A stretch of 64,000 bases of DNA from Malachius bipustulatus. Taxonomy: Eukaryota > Arthropoda > Insecta > Coleoptera > Melyridae. Location: the NCBI GenBank assembly GCA_910589415.1, contig OU342634.1:21883144-21947143 (forward strand). The letters run 5' to 3'. Numbering within the stretch: the stretch's first letter is position 1; each line of letters starts with the position of its first letter. A program made the position numbers and the translations under genes. Shown piece by piece: positions 57,501-64,000 of the stretch. The notes under the pieces were generated by a model that saw only the letters and a list, made by a program, of their open reading frames with translations, searched no databases and was not told the DNA's origin.

Positions 57501-57600
57501 GGAAAGGAGAAGATTTAGCTAGGAAATTGGAAAACGATTCCAAAGTCTATGTTCAGATCACCATATCTAGTCATACGGCTCGAACACCCGGTATAAACAG
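36019..57600 (+). CDS. gol: goliath-family transmembrane RING E3 ubiquitin ligase, N-terminal half (3'-partial)
   Basis: Two exons, 36019-36553 and 57471-57600, with matching phase (the codon for R is split). They give an N-terminal hydrophobic signal region (about residues 14-34: LATHLTLTGIFVMLVTLSNA). A protease-associated (PA) domain follows, with WIALIRRGGCNFEVKVENA and AVGVLVYNDRDS as its core. The conserved goliath/RNF130/RNF150 stretch NVSAVFIYKWKGEDLA then leads to ITISSHTARTPGINR. Known: goliath-type proteins are endosomal single-pass membrane E3 ligases with a lumenal PA domain and a cytoplasmic C3H2C3 RING. In family members a transmembrane helix comes directly after GxxNR, so that helix and the RING must lie in later exons; none was found up to 64000. 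The intron between the two exons is 20.9 kb of transposons. Goliath versus a close paralogue cannot be settled without the RING. Confidence 0.85.
36554..37227 (+). other. Start of the goliath intron
   Basis: AT-rich; nothing recognised before the foldback at 37228. Confidence 0.5.
37228..38092. mobile_element. CAGGGTG foldback, 865 bp
   Basis: CAGGGTGAGTCATTGATATG and its near-complement ending TGACTCACCCTG, beside TA. Contains the shared phrase GGAACATGTAAGCCGTTTTT with CGAGATATGG that is also seen at 48.7 and 52.4 kb. Confidence 0.88.
38316..38934. mobile_element. CAGGG element, GATCCCGAAATGGCGG family, uninterrupted copy
   Basis: About 30-bp inverted ends: GATCCCGAAATGGCGGACAC and the complement of GTCCGCAATTTCGGGATC. 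Interior of about 560 bp is not a long hairpin. The same element, carrying an insertion, is at 48441-49637. Confidence 0.85.
38935..39720 (+). other. Goliath intron, nothing recognised
   Basis: Contains a slightly G+C-richer stretch at 39270-39420 (AGCGATCGCTGTGCATGACG) without a frame or repeat. Confidence 0.4.
39721..40800. mobile_element. 1.08-kb repeat R, copy 1
   Basis: Closely matches 50503-51585 in opposite orientation over its full length. Has a ~100-bp hairpin near 40684-40784 (GCGCATAATGGCTATTATCC and complement). No coding content; the 112-codon frame on the minus strand is low-complexity. Confidence 0.88.
40801..41448 (+). other. Goliath intron, nothing recognised
   Basis: AT-rich with T-runs; no bounded element. 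Confidence 0.4.
41449..43878. mobile_element. 2.43-kb composite foldback Q
   Basis: Outer arms 41449-41722 and 43609-43878 are inverted (GGACAACAAATATTTATGGA, ACGTTCGATGAACGGCGGAG and complements). A second inverted pair, 42389-42483 and 43350-43441 (CCCCAAATTTTGACAT), lies inside it. A SINE-tail fragment (42280-42360) lies before the inner pair. Confidence 0.75.
42280..42360 (-). mobile_element. SINE tail fragment
   Basis: GGTTATGGACTCCCAGGCGA and CTAGGCACTAAATGTCC correspond to the tail of the SINE at 23276-23543 in the same orientation. The tRNA-like head is missing. Confidence 0.5.
43879..47052 (+). other. Goliath intron with a dispersed small repeat
   Basis: Mostly AT-rich. A phrase TTCTGGATGCTTTCTGGAC, followed by AACCGGGAAAGTCAGTTT, occurs at 45766-45860, 46190-46260 and again at 47340-47420. 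The 110-codon frame over the first copy is not a recognised protein. A remnant with AACCGAGATACAGGGTGTG lies at 46546. Confidence 0.5.
47055..47284 (+). pseudogene. hAT transposase C-terminal relic
   Basis: Reads VKPITWWKVLRTSINAQML, then AAIASSAGVERLF, then after a 1-base frameshift SFGLGNSKEIARN and NEKAAKVVKVFKALN before a stop. W..WW, ASSAxVERxFS and the closing Lys-rich helix are the conserved end of hAT-family dimerisation domains. Only about 75 codons remain; no inverted ends were identified. Confidence 0.65.
47285..48391 (+). other. Goliath intron, nothing recognised beyond the small repeat
   Basis: Third copy of the TTCTGGATGCTTTCTGGAC repeat at 47345; otherwise AT-rich. Confidence 0.4.
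48441..49637. mobile_element. CAGGG element, GATCCCGAAATGGCGG family, interrupted copy
   Basis: Inverted ends CAGGGTGATCCCGAAATGGC and its complement, flanked by TA (48439-48440, 49638-49639). The empty MITE reads CACCTATATAGGGG here, so the TA was duplicated on insertion. It is itself split by a third element. Confidence 0.88.
48557..49109. mobile_element. CAGGG foldback, 553 bp, innermost of three
   Basis: CAGGGTGTTCTACAAGCTCT and its complement at the other end, with TA on both sides. Arms of over 200 bp are almost exact inverted copies. Contains AAACGGTTCAAGATAGAG and TTACATGTCCCTATTTTAAC, shared with other foldbacks. Confidence 0.9.
50034..50502 (+). other. Goliath intron, nothing recognised
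   Basis: AT-rich. Two phrases ATTTCTAAAGTGACACAACT and its near-complement frame 50060-50320 loosely. Confidence 0.35.
50503..51585. mobile_element. 1.08-kb repeat R, copy 2 (inverted relative to copy 1)
   Basis: Full-length counterpart of 39721-40800, with the same terminal hairpin at 50524-50620 and matching end near CTAATAGGAGTAGTT. Spaced 9.7 kb from copy 1. Confidence 0.88.
51807..51952. mobile_element. 146-bp MITE
   Basis: CCGTATTCACAAAAGATAAT and its complement ATTATCGTTTGTGAATACGG with ATTACGTAATTA-rich arms. Confidence 0.75.
52032..52771. mobile_element. CAGGGTG foldback, 740 bp
   Basis: CAGGGTGTCTGCTTAAGGCT and its exact complement at the end, beside TA. Interior has AACGGCTCAAGATATCC and TTTACATGTCCCTATCC, a core shared with the 37.2 and 48.6 kb elements, and an internal ATACAGGGTGATGAAAA palindrome. 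Confidence 0.9.
52828..53538 (+). other. Goliath intron, nothing recognised
   Basis: AT-rich. Confidence 0.4.
53539..54475. mobile_element. CAGGGTG foldback truncated at its right end
   Basis: Starts CAGGGTGTTCCGCGAATAAA. The arm with CCAGGGACGCATGGTTCGAA and TTTACGCCACTGGATGAA is answered by ATCCAGTGACGTAAAAATTG and CGTCCCTGGTTCAAATTATA. The outer ~130 bp of the right arm is missing where the LINE relic begins. A G-run of 14 near 54327 separates the arms. Confidence 0.75.
54476..55440 (-). pseudogene. Non-LTR retrotransposon (LINE) reverse-transcriptase relic
   Basis: On the minus strand, frames broken by several shifts read in order: PWWNSKVKK (linker after the endonuclease); GNGVPEATKLSSYTLFD and VAINETAEPI (the place of GVPQGSxLSPxLF..IN); CSGKKPINIV (just after the degenerate catalytic YADD region); GGKNRYVHLYR; and LTFDAELIYGG (of the LGxxxDxxL type). 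The catalytic YADD is lost. Clade is unresolved, Jockey-like at best. It abuts the truncated foldback. Confidence 0.5.
55441..57470 (+). other. End of the goliath intron, nothing recognised
   Basis: Frames at 55464-55730 and elsewhere resemble no protein. Ends in the acceptor at 57470. Confidence 0.4.
57471..57600 (+). CDS. gol: goliath-like exon: end of the lumenal domain
   Basis: Acceptor ACTTTTCCAG, then the split Arg codon and NVSAVFIYKWKGEDLARKL, ending in the codon start of the residue after GINR at CAG|GTTAGT. NVS and NDS are further N-glycosylation sequons. The length of 130 bp and its phase fit the long upstream intron. Confidence 0.87.
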
Positions 57601-57859
57601 GTTAGTGCGTATTTTTAACGATTGTTAATAATTATTATTATTGACAATTTTTCAATGATCGATTATTATTGAATTATTTTTTATCTAACTTTATTTCACA
57701 AGACAAGTAAATTTATTTATATTTTTTATCTGCTTTTGAAAGGCTTGATCTTGATTATTTATTTATAGATCCATCTTCATAACAAATAAATCTCTATTAT
57801 TGGACATATACGTCAATATCTAATTACCACCTCGCGTCTGCCTACTTGTTCTACATATA
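57601..57859 (+). other. Start of the next goliath intron
   Basis: AT-rich, nothing recognised. Confidence 0.5.
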
Positions 57860-58949
57860 CAGGGTGAACAGAGATGTTGGGCCAAAGGGGTGGTTCCTCT
57901 CATAAATGTAACTTAAAAAAATAAGTTTCAGCTCAAAATGACGTTTCGTTTAAAAGATACAGGGTGCCAAACTTAAAAAAAATAAGAGTTTTTGGTTATA
58001 ATAAGTCGTGTAAATTTACACCAATTTTGTTGAAACTCGGCACGAACAATAAGCAAACAAAGCTTTTTAATTTGGGTTGGTATTTTAGATTTTGTAGATG
58101 TCTTCCAGTGGCATAGATAGTCAGGATTGGAGCCACTTTTCCCTTCCAATATTTTACGCCACTGACTTGCAAATACAAAACCGTTGTGCAATAAATAGCC
58201 CAAGCAGTTTAGAATAAAAAACTATCCTTTAGGTTTTTTCATATGCCGCACCGTTTTTGAAATATTTTAATTTTTCTCAGGTAATTTTGGGCAATTTACA
58301 TTACAAAATTGTTGATTCCATTAAAATTTAGCATCGAATTTAATCGACTGGAATTTTTATGCAAAATGTTATTATTAATGTTTAGTGGGAAAAGCTACAG
58401 AATACTTTTTGTGTCTAAAATCGATTGGCTAATAAACAACGTTTTTGTATTTGAAATGAAGTCAGTGGCGTGAAAGACAGGAAGAAAAAAGTGGCTCCAA
58501 CCCTGAATATTTGAATAGTGACTTTTCTTGAGAAAACTTCAAGTATCTCAAAAACGGTGCGCCGCATGAAGAAAATTAAGGAATACTTGTTGTTCAAAAG
58601 TGTATGAGTAATCGAATAGCGGTTCTGTAATTGGAAAAAGTTGGTGGCGTAAAAGAAAAGGAGGGAAAAGAGGGGAAAAAAATCTACGCCACTGGAAGAC
58701 TTCCATAACATCCGAAATAGCCAAATTAAACGCCTTTGTTTGTTTATTGTTCATACCAAGTATCATCAAAATCGGTGTAAATTTACACAAGTAATAACTA
58801 TTTAATAACCAAAAACTCTTATATTTTTTGAAAGTTCGACACCCTGTCTTTTAAACGAAACTTCACTTTGATCTGAAACTTTTTTTTGACTTACATTTAT
58901 GAGAGGAACCACCCCATTAAGTCAGACCCAACATCTCTGATACACCCTG
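57860..58949. mobile_element. CAGGGTG foldback, 1.09 kb
   Basis: CAGGGTGAACAGAGATGTTG and its near-complement, flanked by TA. A second AAGATACAGGGTGCC lies 93 bp inside the left end and is mirrored on the right. TCTACGCCACTGGAAGAC and complements occur in both arms. Confidence 0.88.
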
Positions 58950-59096
58950 TATATAATTCTACTATGTACTTATTTAATTTTTTCAAGTTTAGTAAGTGTG
59001 CGCAATATTATTTTAGGTGTAACAGGGGCTGGTGTCAATTTTTCTTTGTTGGGGTAGGTAAGTAGACTGAAAAATACCTAATTTTTTGTAGGTATA

Positions 59097-60495
59097 CAGG
59101 ATGTTCCTAAATACCAGGTACATACGAATTGAGGTAATTCCTTGCTGTATTTTATGCCTAAAAGTTCATATAATAAACAAAGGTCCGCAACCGCTTTGTT
59201 ACCGGTCTACAGGGTGTTGAAATAAAAAAAGTTTTTTCTTTACAGCTCTCATAGTTTTTGAGATATTTAGCTCTAATTTGGAATACAGGTACCGTTGTAA
59301 GACTTAAATCATGGACATGCAAAATTGTTGTGAGAATCTGCAGGGAAATATTTATTCAGGGCTCATGCCACATTTTTTCTCCTGAACTTTTTTGCGGTGC
59401 GTTGGATTCTAAAATATAAAGTAACTCTTTTGTTTCAAATCGTTTTGTTCTCTTGTAGTTATTTTATATCTGTGACCGTATTAGAGGAAAAAAGTAAAAA
59501 AATCTATTCTCTCTTAATTCGCTATTGATAATTTTGATTTTTTTTAAATCGCAAAGCGGGCTATGGCTTTATTAAGATAATCTCCCGTTTCCAATGCTTC
59601 CATCTATTTTGACAGTTCGCATTTGACATCGCAACTTGTGGCTCGCATACTATGTTTATAAATTAAAGCTTTAAGTTGTAAACTGTCTTGTATAAAAAGG
59701 TTTTTAATACTCGTTTCCGTTTGTGCTCTCTAACAATGGCAAATTTTACGAATTTTTATATGGCAGAAATGCATTTCATATATGCGACTGCGAATGGAAA
59801 CGCAAGAGAAGCCATCAGACGTCTGTATATGGAGCGCTATATCCCAATAGGATTGCACCTAATCAACGGATATTCTCGAATATTCATAGGCGTCTTGTAA
59901 GAAACTGGAATTTTGAATAAGAATACCAATGATGCAGGTAGATCATGTATTGTCAGATCAGAACATCCATCGCACACGTAGGAAGCAGTTCTAAATGAAA
60001 TAGAAGAAAATCCAGACACTGGCACCAGAAAAATTTCTAAACATTAAACCTTGCTTGATTCTAGCAGTAGATCCCAATTTTGCTTTTAAATTCCTTTATA
60101 ACTCGAAGATTACCCAAATTCACAAGAGAACAAAACGATTTGAAACAAAAGAGAAGACTTGTTTTATATTTTACAATCCGCCAGCGGAGCACCGCAAAAA
60201 AGTTCAGGGGAAGATATTTGAGCATAAGCCCTGAATAAATAATCTCCCTGTAGATTTTCATAACAATTTGGCATGCCCAATGATTTAAGCCCTACAACTT
60301 TACCTGTATTCCAAATTAGAGCTAAATATCTCAAAAACTATGAGAGCTATAATGAAAAAACTTTTTTATTTCAGCACCCTGTGTAAATCGGTAATTTAGC
60401 GGTTGCGGAACCATTATGTTTATATGAACTTTTAGGAATATAATAAGACAATCATTACCTCCTTTCATATGAACCTGGTATTTAGGTAAACCCTG
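59097..60495. mobile_element. CAGG foldback, 1.40 kb, carrying a transposase fragment
   Basis: CAGGATGTTCCTAAATACCA and the complement of TGGTATTTAGGTAAACCCTG, beside TA. Arms of about 375 bp, each with an inner CAGGGTGTTGAAATAAA. Between them, 59688-60046, is a decayed transposase N terminus. Confidence 0.88.
59736..60046 (+). pseudogene. Transposase-type helix-turn-helix (DUF4817-like) relic
   Basis: MANFTNFYMAEMHFIYATAN, then GNAREAIRRLYMER, then (after a frame change) YPNRIAPNQRIFSNIHRRL, then NTNDAGRSCIVRS and, after a stop, EAVLNEIEENPDTGTRKIS. This is the order of the N-terminal HTH region of insect proteins of the DUF4817/IS630-Tc1 type: A(D/E)MHFIYG..NGNA, RxYPNRxxPN, and EENPxTSTR. 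No DDE domain follows. Stops and shifts show it is dead. Confidence 0.7.
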
Positions 60496-61972
60496 TATAA
60501 TAAATGAGAAAAAGAGAAAAAAAAGTAAAACTAGTATATCCCCAACTTACAATAAAACATAAATACTTCCAGATTACTTTCACGTAAGTGTTTAATATAA
60601 TTTTGGGACTTCGTTACGTCACCGTCACCTTTCAATGCTAAACTTATCTAGGTATCCGTTGGAAAAAACTTGATAGTTTAGTGACGCGCATCTTTGGAAT
60701 GAAATTGATTAAATTTAGATAGAATAACAATAATAATAAAACAGAAATAATGCATAAAATTTTGAACTCTGCATATCATAAAATTTCATCTCAGATCGCT
60801 GTTTTTGTTTGAGAAACAGTCTTGAAGCTCGCGAATTGACAGATTTTTTTACTGTCTCGTGATGTATTTTGGAATTTTTGAAAACTCTAAAAATATTAAT
60901 AATATGTAGTAGGTACCTACCTAATTATTGAAGTGTGATATCGACATAAAAAAGTGATAGATGTTTAATAGTGGTCCTTGGAGATTTGCTCCGAACGTTT
61001 CGTCTAAAAGTTTTCCGAGAACGTGAGGAGTGTAAGCATCGCCTACGCCCACGTGACCGCTGATTATGTCTATCGCAATTGTAGACGAAACGTGCGGAGC
61101 AAATCTCTAAGGACAACGACTTAAGAGAGCCCGAAATCACTTCTTGTGATTTCAGTGGAAGTCAGATAATATGAAAGCTACATGCATCAAGTATTTGTGG
61201 AGTCGTATTTGTTGTTGAGTATTTAATAAGAGCATCTAGGACATTCACTCTATGAAGTTAAAAACCGAAAATATCACAATATGATCATTGTTCCGCTCGA
61301 AACGGTCAATATAAAAGGTGCCATTTTCAAATGTAGTCATTATTTTTTATCTATAGGAATGAAATGTGGTGTTCCACTTTTCAATAGGTTATTTTTTTTA
61401 TCTAAAATGTGAATAATTCTTTGTTCGTAAGAAATATCTGGACTCTTTGATTGTACCTTACGAGTAAACAATTTCACAACTGAATTGTTAGGCCAGATCA
61501 GATATAACATAAAACGCAAGTGTAATTTTTTTAAAAGGAAAATAATGTGGAAAGGAAACACAATATAATTCATGTATTTGACTCCCTGTCTCGTGAATTT
61601 TTATTAAGGTCAATTCTGCAGACTTGAAAAATAGAAAACAAGGCAAAACTTTGCAACATGGATGTCGAATTTCCCCGGTTTGACGGTTCGTTGACTCCTA
61701 ATTTCTGTCTACCAAGTTTCCTGGAACAAAAATGTACGACAACCGTCTACTTCTCGATTCTACAACATACATCTCAGAAACTTTACATACATACCTAATA
61801 TACTTCCCCTATATATAGGTACCTACCTACGTAATAAAATCAAATAAGTCTAGAAAATATTACATTAGAATTTTGATGAATTGGTATGATTTAGGAACCT
61901 AATAATGCTTTGGTAATTATTGTTGAGGGGTTTATTATTAGAGTCGTAATGTAATGAAATAATTGGCACTTG
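60496..61972 (+). other. Goliath intron with one short foldback
   Basis: A ~150-bp inverted structure at 60972-61120 has GGAGATTTGCTCCGAACGTT and its near-complement around a CACGTG-containing loop. The rest is AT-rich. Confidence 0.55.
60972..61120. repeat. 150-bp foldback
   Basis: Arms of about 36 bp (CCTTGGAGATTTGCTCCGAA and complement) with a G+C-richer loop containing CCCACGTGACC. Confidence 0.75.
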
Positions 61973-62717
61973 TTTACATCCGCGGCTCCTAAGTTTCATC
62001 AATTTTTTCGGGACCGAGGAGCGAAATAGGGGTGCTGGGTGGGTAGGACGCTAAAAACAGCCATTGCAAACTAATATTAAGGTCACAACTAAGGCCTCTT
62101 TGGCACTACGGTCGAATTTCTATTTTTTTCTTCACTTTCAGGGCAAGGAAAAGCTTCGAGATTAACAGTAGCACGATTTTTATTTTCAATTTTTTTTTTT
62201 TTTTCATTTATATTCCAAAAATCGTAACATCAAATCCTGTGTTCTGTTCACGATATGAGAAAGTGGATACATTGGGAATCCGCGTCTGTATACGTTTGGA
62301 AGCGGTTCCCATTGTCATAAGTGGTTTCATCCGCAGTTAGATCCAAGACTAGTGGTATTTCTCGGCGCTTGTGTCAGGACCATACTTTCGTTGCACTTCC
62401 AAAATCAATTTTTAAAGTTTTTTTTTTTTTTTGAATAATTAATGGTATTTTATTCCTCAAAATATCACAATTTTTTTTTTCTGAACATTAAAGTTAACGA
62501 AATTTTTACAAACATGAAACATCAAACATCAAACAATATAAATATTTAAAAAAAATAAAATAGTAAAAAAAAAATAAAAAAAATAAAGTAGTTTTGAGGC
62601 CTTCCCTTTTATTTGCAAAGCTAATGAATACCTTCCTGGTGTTACTATAGGTATGTTCTCCACCCCTATATAGGTGCCATAGTGAAATTGTAGGAGCCGC
62701 GGATGTAAATAATGACC
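61973..62717 (-). mobile_element. CCGCGG-ended MITE, copy E, with a poly(A) insertion
   Basis: Full ends (TTTACATCCGCGGCTCCTA and GGAGCCGCGGATGTAAAT). About 170 bp of A/T-only sequence (62420-62590), bounded by a T-run and an A-run, interrupts the place where other copies read AAAGTCGTTTTGTGGCC. Confidence 0.85.
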
Positions 62718-63065
62718 AAATAATTTTTTATACGTCGAACTTACATGGTGTGAGGCTGAGGACTTTGATTTTATTTTCACAATCAGCTTTACAAAATTTC
62801 ACAATAACAACTTTCTTCTTCTTCTGTTCGCATTTCATTTCACTTGTCACTTTTTCTCACTAAACATGACTAGCAGCTCTTCTTCGTAACACGTGCTCAG
62901 CTCTTTATTGGAGTGCAAAGAATTCTATTAACCCATCAACTTGAAGTCGATTTTTTCCTTTTTTCGCCGTCTAGCGAGTAGGGTGTATCTCCTTCAGTTT
63001 TTCCAGACATATTCCAAAAAAAAAAAAACATTATCAAAATTCTTATGCTTTTTTTATGTTGTTGA

Positions 63066-63583
63066 GTGTTGGGGTGCAAAAGATATTCATTTGCTTTGCA
63101 AATGAAAGTGAAGGCCACAAAACGGCTTTAAAAATTGTTTTTGGGAGTGCAACGAAAGTACGGTCCCTACACAAGCGCCGTGAAATACCACTAGTCTCGG
63201 ATCTAACTACGGATGAAACCACTTATGACAATGGGAACCGCTTCCAAACGTATACAGACGCGGACTCCCAATATATCCGCTTTCTCATATCGTGACCAGA
63301 CCACAGGATTTGATGTATGACGATTCTTGGTATATAAATGCAAAATAAATGCAAAATTCAAAATAAAAACCGTGCTACTGTTAATCTCGAAGATTTTCCT
63401 TGCCCTGAAAGTGAAGAAAAAAAATAGAAATTCGACCGTAGTGTCAAAGAGGCCTTAGTTGTGACCTTAACATTAGTTTGCAATGGCTGTTTTTAGCTTC
63501 TTACCCACCCAGCACCCCTATTTCGCTTCTCGATCCCGAAAAAAATTATGAAATTTAGGAGCCGCGGATGTAAATAATTACCG
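63066..63583 (+). mobile_element. CCGCGG-ended MITE, copy F (left end missing)
   Basis: Starts inside the family at ATTCATTTGCTTTGCAAATG and runs to GGAGCCGCGGATGTAAATAA with ATTACC. The outer left ~75 bp is absent. Confidence 0.85.
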
Positions 63584-64000
63584 AAAAAAGTCTTTTTCTA
63601 AAAAAGTTCTTAGCCCTCACTTTCTAGAAGTGAGTTATCAAGTCTTTTACTGTTATTTGGATGCAAAGAATTAGGGGATCGTAAATTTCATTTTCTTCTC
63701 TGTCAAACTAAAAGAAAAAGGTTCCTTTGGCCGTGCACTCGTCCTATCTACCATAGTTTTGCTAGATATGAGAATTTTTGAGAAAATTGCCAAAACCGTC
63801 GATTGGAAGCTTAAGGGTTGATTCTTAATAAGGGTATAAATTCTTCATATTTTACAGTATCGGTATCAGGAATGTATTTTGGAAATTTCCAATGTCAGTC
63901 GCTACCACCCAAATGTGAACTAATTTTTGTTGTCATGGAAATTTCAACTGAATTTTGTTACAGTAAGTCAGGTTTTGTTTGCGCTTGAAATTTTTGTCAG
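63584..64000 (+). other. Goliath intron, nothing recognised
   Basis: No exon resembling the goliath transmembrane helix or RING was found up to the window end. Confidence 0.4.

Noticed and set aside
60496..64000. goliath transmembrane or RING exon
   Set aside because: Searched for a hydrophobic helix after GINR and for a C3H2C3 pattern next to splice sites; none was seen.

Overview
The window looks like a piece of an AT-rich, intron-rich, transposon-laden insect nuclear genome, most likely a beetle or another large-genome insect. The order is an inference; nothing here fixes the species. The evidence is GT-AG introns of up to 21 kb, recognisably insect-like protein exons, a nested gene on the opposite strand, a mariner-like element, hAT and LINE relics, tRNA-derived SINEs and dense foldback elements.

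Three host genes can be supported. (1) A 4-coumarate--CoA ligase-like / luciferase-superfamily acyl-CoA synthetase lies on + from 5381 to 19920. It has six visible exons; the N-terminal exon(s) are not in view. (2) Inside its last intron, on -, sits a complete two-exon gene for protein phosphatase 4 regulatory subunit 2 (PPP4R2; CDS 15880-18962). (3) A goliath-type transmembrane E3 ubiquitin ligase starts on + at 36019, with its first coding exon at 36019-36553 and second at 57471-57600. The intron between them is 20.9 kb, and the transmembrane and RING exons lie beyond the right edge. The genes are not functionally linked as far as the sequence shows.

Almost everything else is repeat. The dominant class is a set of long foldback elements that start CAGGGTG and end CACCCTG next to TA. 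I count about a dozen, 0.55-5 kb long, at 6.45-7.28, 10.98-12.28, 28.89-33.95, 32.56-33.56, 37.23-38.09, 38.32-38.93, 48.44-49.64, 48.56-49.11, 52.03-52.77, 53.54-54.48, 57.86-58.95 and 59.10-60.50 kb. Many repeat the terminal motif again a short way inside the end. Several share internal sentences although their arms otherwise differ. One (59.10-60.50 kb) carries a decayed helix-turn-helix transposase fragment. An uninterrupted sister sequence shows a clean TA target duplication. A second family, of about 590 bp with CpG-rich TACATCCGCGGCTCCTA ends, has six copies. Elements nest up to three deep (48.39-50.03 kb).

Layout: 1-5.3 kb repeats; 5.4-20.2 kb synthetase locus with the nested PPP4R2; 20.2-35.9 kb intergenic space or 5' intron, with an FB-like element holding a SINE and a mariner, a dispersed tandem repeat with GC-rich inserts, and a 5-kb foldback; 36.0-57.6 kb goliath and its transposon-filled intron; 57.6-64 kb the next intron, again with foldbacks.
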